A stretch of 64,000 nt of DNA from an uncultured Bacteroidota bacterium (GTDB taxonomy: Bacteria > Bacteroidota > Bacteroidia > Chitinophagales > Saprospiraceae): positions 1 to 64,000 of the forward strand of contig CACLQQ010000004.1 in assembly GCA_902609095.1 (NCBI GenBank). Direction: 5' to 3'. Under the pieces are notes generated by a model. The model worked only from the letters and a program-made list of their open reading frames with translations. It made no database searches and was not told where the DNA came from. Positions 57,653-64,000 of the stretch are shown here, piece by piece. Positions within the stretch are counted from its first letter, which is position 1; each line of letters begins with the position of its first letter. A program made the position numbers and the translations under genes.

Positions 57653-59800
57653 TTATATTATGATACTTCCGGCTTCGGCCCCATCTCCCGGATCAACAAA
57701 GCTGAGTTTACCCTCGTGATCTTCTGCCATAAGAATCATGCCTGATGACATTACTCCTCTGAGCTTACGAGGAGCTAAATTGGCCAAGTAGCTGACTTTT
57801 CGCCCAATTATTTCTTCAGGACTATAGTGTTGAGCTATGCCTGATACAACTGTTCTCTTTTCAGCACCTAAGCTTAATTCTAACTGCATCAATTTGTCTG
57901 TCTTTGGAACCCTGCTCGCACTCAATACTTCGGCTACTCTGATGTCCATTTTCATGAAATCATCATATTGAATAGTATCTTTTACAGGAGTGAAACTTGA
58001 CTCTTCAGTAGAATCCCGAGACGCACTATTTTTCAACTTTTCAATTTGTTTCTCTATCGTTTCATCATCTATTCTGCTGAATAAGTGAGTAGGCTTACCA
58101 ATCTTATGACCGGCCTTTACAAGATCTTCTCCTTCGGATAATTCAACTAATATATTTATCATCTCTGAATCACCTTTAATTTTCGGAAGATTTATCATCT
58201 CTCTCAGTTGATCCGAAGAAAAAGGCAAAAATGGGTACATAGCTACACTGAGAGCAGCTACATATTGGTTAGCGAGATTCATGATAACTTTAACCAAGCC
58301 ATCGTAAGTTTCAAGCTTTATTTTTTTCCAAGGTTCGTTGAACTGTAGGAGCTGATTGCCCTGGCTGCTGATCTCCATGAGTTTTTTCAATCCACCCCTG
58401 AAGTCATAGGTTCTGATGCATTGATTCAAATCCTGCAAATCATCATGAAGTTGAAGCATCTCACCATCATGATAACCATCAAAATCTTGGGTTGATGGGC
58501 TGATGAAATCCAAGTTGATATTGTACTCAGGTATTATACCATCATAGTATTTATTAGTTAATACTATTACTCGATTTATGAAGTTTGCCAGATTATTAAC
58601 TAACTCATTGTTGACGCTATCCTGAAATCCTTTCCATGTAAACTCGCTATCTTTTTGCTCGGGCATGTTCTTAATCATGTGATATCGAAGCTCATCCTGC
58701 TTATTAGGAAGTTCTTTCACATACTCATTAACCCATACTGCCCAATTTCTAGATGTCGAAAGTTTATCGCCTTCAAGGTTTAAAAATTGATTCGCTGGCA
58801 CATTCTGAGGAAGTATGTAACCACCATGTGCATTAAGTATAGCTGGAAAGATCAGACAATGAAAAACAATATTATCTTTACCTATAAAATGCACTAAAGA
58901 GGTCTTTTTATCTTGCCAATAAGGCTTCCAATCTTTTCCACTATCCTCTGCCCATTGCTTAGTGGCAGAGATATACCCGATTGGTGCATCCATCCAGACA
59001 TATAGTTTTTTGCCTTCGGATCCTTCAATCTCCTGTGGTACGTCAACACCCCAATCTAAATCTCGTGTCATGGCTCGAGGATGCAACCCGCTCTCTAACC
59101 ATGATTGGCACTGCCCTAATACATGATTTTTCCAGGTAGCAGGATCATGCAACTGCTCACCATCCTTATATCCTGTTGAAATCCATTCTGTCAACCACTC
59201 TTCATATTTATCTAACTGCAAAAACCAGTGTTTTGTGGTCTTAAGTACTGGTTCGGACCCCGAGATAGTTGACTTTGGATTGATTAGTTCAGTTGGGCTA
59301 AGAGAACTACCACAATTTTCACATTGATCACCATAGGCTGCATCGTGGTTACACTTAGGACAAGTTCCTATGATATACCTATCTGCCAAAAATTGATTTG
59401 CCTCGGTATCATAATACTGTTCAGACACTTTCTCAACGAATTCACCTTTTTCATACAAGGTCCTGAAGAATTCTTGAGAAGTTTCGTGATGAATATCAGC
59501 TGATGTTCGATGATAAATGTCAAAAGAAATATTCATCTGAGTAAAAGCCTCTTGAAAGAGCTCATGATAGGTGTCTATGATTTCTTTAGGAGTACTCTTT
59601 TCTTTAAGTGCTTTCATCGTGATAGCTGCACCATGCTCGTCAGAGCCACAGACATAAACTACGTCCTTACCCATTACTCGCAGAAAGCGGGCATATATAT
59701 CCCCTGAAAGATATGCACCTGCTAAATGGCCTATGTGTAGCGGTCCATTAGCATAGGGCAATGCAGAGGTGATCAAATATCTTTTTGGATTCAGATTCAT
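57653..59800 (-). CDS. metG: Methionyl-tRNA synthetase
   Basis: The 715-residue enzyme has the HIGH motif in LPYANGPLHIGHLAGAYL, a zinc knuckle CPKCNHDAAYGDQCENCG (about 145-162), the KMSKS variant DKLSTSRNW, and a C-terminal EMAP/Arc1-like tRNA-binding domain (MDIRVAEVLSASRVPKTDKLMQLEL). Domain order and length are normal for Bacteroidota. Neighbours are thrS (12 bases) and the PaiB-like gene. Confidence 0.96.
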   Translation of the reverse strand: MNLNPKRYLITSALPYANGPLHIGHLAGAYLSGDIYARFLRVMGKDVVYVCGSDEHGAAITMKALKEKSTPKEIIDTYHELFQEAFTQMNISFDIYHRTSADIHHETSQEFFRTLYEKGEFVEKVSEQYYDTEANQFLADRYIIGTCPKCNHDAAYGDQCENCGSSLSPTELINPKSTISGSEPVLKTTKHWFLQLDKYEEWLTEWISTGYKDGEQLHDPATWKNHVLGQCQSWLESGLHPRAMTRDLDWGVDVPQEIEGSEGKKLYVWMDAPIGYISATKQWAEDSGKDWKPYWQDKKTSLVHFIGKDNIVFHCLIFPAILNAHGGYILPQNVPANQFLNLEGDKLSTSRNWAVWVNEYVKELPNKQDELRYHMIKNMPEQKDSEFTWKGFQDSVNNELVNNLANFINRVIVLTNKYYDGIIPEYNINLDFISPSTQDFDGYHDGEMLQLHDDLQDLNQCIRTYDFRGGLKKLMEISSQGNQLLQFNEPWKKIKLETYDGLVKVIMNLANQYVAALSVAMYPFLPFSSDQLREMINLPKIKGDSEMINILVELSEGEDLVKAGHKIGKPTHLFSRIDDETIEKQIEKLKNSASRDSTEESSFTPVKDTIQYDDFMKMDIRVAEVLSASRVPKTDKLMQLELSLGAEKRTVVSGIAQHYSPEEIIGRKVSYLANLAPRKLRGVMSSGMILMAEDHEGKLSFVDPGDGAEAGSIII

Positions 59801-59812
59801 AACGATTCTTGC

Positions 59813-61732
59813 TTACAGCAGTGACTGAAAAAACGTTACGAACTCTTCTATCGATTTAATTCCTAAATCGCCTTCTCCTTGCTTACGCACAGATACTTTT
59901 CCCGATTCAGCTTCTTTATCGCCTATAATTAGCATGAATGGAATCTTCTTTAACTCTGTGTCTCTAATCTTTCGGCCTATAGATTCTGATCGATCATCAA
60001 CTATCCCTCTTATGTCATGTTCAGCCAAGGTTGATTGAATTTCTTTACAGAGATCATTAAATCGATCAGAAATAGGTAATAGCGCATATTGATCTGGAGT
60101 CAACCACAACGGAAATCTGCCTCCACAGTGTTCTGTTAAGACTCCGATGAAACGCTCCATTGATCCAAATGGCGCCCTATGAATCATAACAGGGCTATGA
60201 GGAGCATTGTCGCTACCAGTATATTTTAATTGAAACCTTTCCGGTAATTGATAATCTACCTGTATAGTTCCCAATTGCCAAGATCTACCAATGGCATCTT
60301 TTACCATGAAGTCCAATTTGGGACCATAGAAGGCGGCTTCACCAAGCTCTGTGATGGTTTCCAAATTAACTTCTTCAGTAGCTTCGATTATAGCTCGTTC
60401 TGCCTTTTCCCATCCTTCGTCTGTGCCAAGGTACTTTTCAGTATTTTCTGGATCCCTCAGAGAGATTTGTGCAGTATATTTTTCGAAACCTAACTTTTCA
60501 AGTACACTCTGAGTAAGCTCTAAGACATTCAAGAATTCTTGCTTCAGCTGGTCCTCAGTACAAAAAATATGTCCATCGTCCTGGGTAAATCCACGCACTC
60601 TGGTCAGTCCATGAAGTTGTCCGCTTTGTTCGTATCGATAAACAGTACCAAACTCTGCGAGTCTAATGGGTAGATCTTTATATGATCTTGGCTTATGTGC
60701 ATATATCTCGCAGTGATGAGGACAATTCATTGGCTTAAGCAAGAATTCTTCTCCTTCCTTAGGAGTATTTATAGGTTGGAAGCTATCTTCTCCATATTTA
60801 GCATAATGACCTGACGTTTCATACAGATCCTTTTTACCAAGATGTGGTGTAATCACGAGGTCATAACCACGTTTAGTTTGTTCTTTTTTAAGATAATCTT
60901 CTAGCCTGGACCTAAGTGCTGCCCCTTTAGGTAGCCAAATGGGTAGTCCTCCTCCAACTTTTTCAGAGAACATGAATAATTCCAGTTCAGCTCCCAGTTT
61001 TCTATGATCTCTTTTTTTAGCCTCTTCTAAAAGTTCTAAGTATTCGGTTAACTCCTTCTTTTTCGAGAAGGTGATACCGTATACTCGTGTCATTTGCTTC
61101 CGATTTTCGTCACCTCGCCAGTAAGCACCTGCTAAACTCATTAATTTGATGGCCTTAATACTACCAGTATTAGGAATATGAGGTCCACGACATAAGTCAG
61201 TGAAGTTTCCTTGTTGGTAAAACGTAATTGAACCATCTTCGAGACCATCAATTAGTTCCAGCTTATACTCATCGTTTTTATCAGCGAAATATTTTATAGC
61301 ATCTTTCTTGGAGACGTCAGTTCGTATAAATTCGTTTTTCTGTCCCGCCAACTCCTTCATTTTGGTTTCTATCTTATCAAAATCATCGCTGGACAAAACT
61401 TCATCCCCGGTATCTATGTCATAATAGAATCCTTTATCAATCGCTGGGCCAATTCCAAATTTAGTTCCTGGATATAAAGCTTCGATTGCTTCAGCCATAA
61501 GATGTGCAGAGGAGTGCCAGAAGGTTTTCTTCCCATCTTCATCTTTCCAGGTATAAAACTTTATCGCTGCATCACTATGTATACATCTTGAAACATCCCA
61601 TACTTCTCCATTAATTGATGCAGAGAGTACATTACGCGCCAACCCTTCGCTAATTGATTTAGCAATTTCTAATGACGAGGTACCTTCTTCATATTCCCTA
61701 ACAGCGCCATCAGGGAAACTTATCTTAATCAT
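59813..61732 (-). CDS. thrS: Threonyl-tRNA synthetase
   Basis: The 639-residue enzyme has an N-terminal TGS domain ([16 protein letters not shown]), an editing domain with [33 protein letters not shown] (the HxxxH site), the class II catalytic core with [34 protein letters not shown] (zinc Cys), and the anticodon-binding domain. Normal length. About 280 bases of noncoding and remnant DNA lie between its start and the plus-strand genes; a T-box was not seen (and is not expected in this phylum). Confidence 0.96.
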   Translation of the reverse strand: MIKISFPDGAVREYEEGTSSLEIAKSISEGLARNVLSASINGEVWDVSRCIHSDAAIKFYTWKDEDGKKTFWHSSAHLMAEAIEALYPGTKFGIGPAIDKGFYYDIDTGDEVLSSDDFDKIETKMKELAGQKNEFIRTDVSKKDAIKYFADKNDEYKLELIDGLEDGSITFYQQGNFTDLCRGPHIPNTGSIKAIKLMSLAGAYWRGDENRKQMTRVYGITFSKKKELTEYLELLEEAKKRDHRKLGAELELFMFSEKVGGGLPIWLPKGAALRSRLEDYLKKEQTKRGYDLVITPHLGKKDLYETSGHYAKYGEDSFQPINTPKEGEEFLLKPMNCPHHCEIYAHKPRSYKDLPIRLAEFGTVYRYEQSGQLHGLTRVRGFTQDDGHIFCTEDQLKQEFLNVLELTQSVLEKLGFEKYTAQISLRDPENTEKYLGTDEGWEKAERAIIEATEEVNLETITELGEAAFYGPKLDFMVKDAIGRSWQLGTIQVDYQLPERFQLKYTGSDNAPHSPVMIHRAPFGSMERFIGVLTEHCGGRFPLWLTPDQYALLPISDRFNDLCKEIQSTLAEHDIRGIVDDRSESIGRKIRDTELKKIPFMLIIGDKEAESGKVSVRKQGEGDLGIKSIEEFVTFFQSLL

Positions 61733-61900
61733 ATTACTATACTGATGAAGTTCTTAAAACAGACTGGTTTAAAGAGTAGGCTCTTTTTTGAAAAGTGTAA
61801 AGATAATAGCTCGATGCTTCTAACTCTAATAAAAATGAAATAGGATTGGGATTATTCTAGTTTTACTACCCAAAAAAGCTTGTAAGTTTGATACTATTAA

Positions 61901-62461
61901 TGGAAAGGATCAAAAGAAATAGAGAAACCATTTAGTTTAGATAAGAAGACGCTCAATCATATTATAACGACGAGTCGCAATAATATTGAGGGTATTAAAA
62001 TTGCTGACTAAATGGCTAGCTTGCTAATGTCTCTAAACGCTATAATGATTACTATTTTGATCCCTGCGATCATAGCTTATCTGGACAGAGTGATAGTGGA
62101 TTTTTACTATATTCCTCTAACTATTATAGCCATTACTTGTACAGCTACACTATTTCTATGGTCTAAAGCACTGAAGCCGATAAGCTTGGATTACGAAAAA
62201 ACGATATACAGCAATAACTCAGAACCGAGTCCATTCTTCTTTGGTAATTTTTATAAGATGAAGCTAATAGGTTTCCGTAATTATTACCAGCGATCTTTAG
62301 CAACTAATGAAGGATTAGCAGAGTTTGTACTACAGGACATTTTCCATATCGGTCGAATAGTCTCACGTAAGTATCAGATAATTCGTAGGGCCAATATAAT
62401 ATTTTTAAATGGATTGTTCGTAGTCATACTCGTTTGTGTTATACTGATATTTTGTAAGTAA
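61901..62461 (+). pseudogene. Pycsar-effector-like (DUF5706) membrane protein, start disrupted
   Basis: ORF 62012-62461 (149 aa) is the two-helix-pair membrane domain of DUF5706/Pycsar effector proteins (SLLMSLNAIMITILIP, FFFGNFYKMKLIGF, LQDIFHIGRIVSRKYQIIRRANIIF). The same frame upstream reads KTLNHIITTSRNNIEGIKIAD and then TAA ATG, exactly where homologues have IADNKA, so the 62012 ATG is not a real start but lies just after a nonsense lesion. No N-terminal HD domain and no cyclase partner is visible. Pycsar effectors act in cyclic-pyrimidine anti-phage defence by damaging membranes. It could still be a small membrane protein if reinitiation occurs. Confidence 0.7.
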
Positions 62462-62517
62462 GCGAAGTACTGAACAAATCCGATTCTTGGAGAATAATAT
62501 AATAAGATTCATAAATT

Positions 62518-64000
62518 ATGTCATTCAAGCTAAAATCTAATTATACTCCAACTGGAGATCAACCACAGGCAATAGAGCAACTTACCAATGGGATTTTAGG
62601 TGGAGAAGAGTCACAAGTTTTATTGGGAGTTACTGGATCGGGTAAGACCTTTACCATGGCCAATGTAATAGCCAAACTCAATAGGCCAACATTAGTAGTA
62701 ACGCATAATAAAACATTAACAGCTCAACTGTACAGTGAATTATGTGAGTTTTTCCCTGACAATGCGGTAGAATACTTCGTCTCCTATTATGACTATTATC
62801 AACCAGAGGCATATATATCGACCAGTGATACCTACATAGAGAAAGATCTTAGTATCAATGAAGAGGTTGATAAGTTAAGATTACGAGCTACCTCCAATCT
62901 CATGTCAGGACGACGAGATGTTATAATAGTTGCATCAGTATCATGTATTTATGGTATGGGTAACCCAGAAGATCTGGCAGGAGGTATAATCCGAATTCAA
63001 AAAGGACAGTCTATAGCCCGCAATAGGCTCCTTTATCAATTAGTAGAGAGCTTATACAGTAGGTCAGCTGCAGATTTTAAGAGAGGAACTTTTAGGGTAA
63101 AAGGAGATACTGTAGATATTAACTTACCATATGTGGATTTTGGTTACCGCATCGTATTCTTTGGAGATGAGATTGAAGAGATTGAGCAAATAGAGATAGA
63201 AAGTGGTAGGTGCATCATGGCTATGAATGATGCTGCAATATTTCCTGCGAACCTATATATCGCCCCTAAGGATAAGTTGAAAATGATTCTTAGGCAAATT
63301 GAGCTGGAGCTTGATGATCATGAGAAGTTTTTTGAGCAAGAGGGTAGATACATAGAAGCTAAACGTATCAAGGAGCGAGTAACATTTGATGTAGAGATGA
63401 TGCGTGAATTAGGCTATTGTAATGGTGTAGAGAACTATTCTCGATTCTTTGACGGCAGAAAAGCTGGAACACGTCCATTCTGTTTATTGGACTATTTCCC
63501 AGATGATTACCTCATAATAATAGATGAAAGCCATGTAACTATTCCTCAGGTAAGGGGTATGTGGGGAGGAGATAGAGCTAGAAAAATCAATTTGGTGAAT
63601 TTTGGATTCAGACTTCCATCGGCTTTAGATAATAGACCTTTAAACTTTGAAGAATTTGAGGGTCTGACTAATCAGGTTGTTTATGTTAGTGCTACTCCAG
63701 GAGAATATGAATTAGAGAAAACAGAAGGCCTTGTAGTTGAGCAGATCGTTAGACCAACAGGTCTTTTAGACCCTCCTATCGAGGTTCGTCCAAGTATTAA
63801 TCAGATCGATGATCTTTTAGAAGAGATACAGTTGAGAATAGAGGCGGATGAGAGAGTCTTGGTCACTACACTGACTAAGCGGATGTCAGAGGAGTTAACT
63901 AAATATCTCCAAAAATTGAACATAAAAGTTCGATATATCCACTCAGAGGTAGATACTCTTAATCGAGTAGAGATCATAAGAGATTTGAGACTAGGTGGGT
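62518..64000 (+). CDS. uvrB: Excinuclease ABC subunit B, 5' part (runs off window)
   Basis: The frame from ATG 62518 (MSFKLKSNYTPTGDQPQ) runs open to the window end, 494 codons. It has Walker A (LLGVTGSGKTFTMANVIA), VVTHNKTLTAQLYSEL, the damage-binding hairpin (FVSYYDYYQPEAYI), the DESH helicase motif (LIIIDESHVTIPQV), and VVYVSATPGEYE. UvrB verifies DNA damage in nucleotide excision repair. It is not in the ORF track because its stop is outside the window. Confidence 0.96.
   Translation, partial: MSFKLKSNYTPTGDQPQAIEQLTNGILGGEESQVLLGVTGSGKTFTMANVIAKLNRPTLVVTHNKTLTAQLYSELCEFFPDNAVEYFVSYYDYYQPEAYISTSDTYIEKDLSINEEVDKLRLRATSNLMSGRRDVIIVASVSCIYGMGNPEDLAGGIIRIQKGQSIARNRLLYQLVESLYSRSAADFKRGTFRVKGDTVDINLPYVDFGYRIVFFGDEIEEIEQIEIESGRCIMAMNDAAIFPANLYIAPKDKLKMILRQIELELDDHEKFFEQEGRYIEAKRIKERVTFDVEMMRELGYCNGVENYSRFFDGRKAGTRPFCLLDYFPDDYLIIIDESHVTIPQVRGMWGGDRARKINLVNFGFRLPSALDNRPLNFEEFEGLTNQVVYVSATPGEYELEKTEGLVVEQIVRPTGLLDPPIEVRPSINQIDDLLEEIQLRIEADERVLVTTLTKRMSEELTKYLQKLNIKVRYIHSEVDTLNRVEIIRDLRLGG

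Noticed and set aside
62012-62461. Complete small gene starting at 62012
   Set aside because: Homology continues upstream of the ATG in the same frame, across a TAA, so the ATG is fortuitous.

Overview
The window (about 36-38% GC by eye) is a chromosomal segment of a Bacteroidota bacterium, most likely from the Saprospiria/Chitinophagia/Cytophagia side of the phylum. Markers are a T9SS type B sorting domain (first gene), PorZ and a PorE-like TPR/PD40/OmpA lipoprotein, the bacillithiol enzyme BshA, a GYDIA-type GHMP kinase, DUF2851 and DUF4105 proteins and a RemB/Wzi-like outer-membrane protein. Genes are packed tightly, with many ATGA, GTGA, TTGA or TAGTG stop/start overlaps. No rRNA, tRNA, CRISPR array, transposase or integrase was seen.

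Layout. 1-8.98 kb: one secreted protein, then a gene graveyard (unknown gene, alpha/beta hydrolase, four glycosyltransferases, a GyrI-like protein and a SIMPL protein, all broken) around one intact GHMP kinase. 9.1-16.7 kb: an intact plus-strand run (PqiA-like, TPR protein, PorE-like lipoprotein, rlmD, a small unknown, rmlA, TlpA-like). 16.7-30.4 kb, minus strand: a Wzx/Wzy-type sulfated-polysaccharide locus. Its precursor and sulfate-activation genes (manC, cysN, cysD, cysC, DUF2061) and the flippase wzx are intact, but every glycosyltransferase, both sulfotransferases, wzy and wzz are pseudogenes. 30.4-38.5 kb: metH, a broken RemB/Wzi-like protein, lpxK, a frameshifted DUF2851 gene and folA. 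38.5-44.1 kb: mreB-mreC-mreD-mrdA and an inactive-type M16 protein. 44.2-62 kb: housekeeping (dnaN, nadD, porZ, bshA, a MerR/CarH-like regulator, Zn-ribbon protein, nif3, rfaE2, YbhN-like, panD, panC, a DUF4105-glycosidase fusion, PaiB-like, metG, thrS). 61.9-64 kb: a broken Pycsar-effector-like gene and the 5' part of uvrB.

How it fits together. The central locus would have made a sulfated surface polysaccharide: RmlA and ManC supply activated sugars, CysDN and CysC make PAPS, glycosyltransferases and sulfotransferases build and sulfate the repeat unit, Wzx flips it, Wzy and Wzz polymerise it, and the Wzi-like protein holds it at the surface. At least 13 polymer-assembly genes are inactivated by nonsense and frameshift mutations, while long housekeeping genes (metH 1220 codons, porZ 773, metG 715) are clean. 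The damage is therefore selective and unlikely to be general sequencing error. Several pseudogenes carry only in-frame stops and no frameshifts. All three stop codons occur as lesions, which argues against a reassigned code. I found no clearly new biological system. The most unusual items are the decoupled sulfation locus, the DUF4105-glycosidase fusion with an internal signal-like segment, and a CarH-like regulator lacking the cobalamin-ligating histidine.
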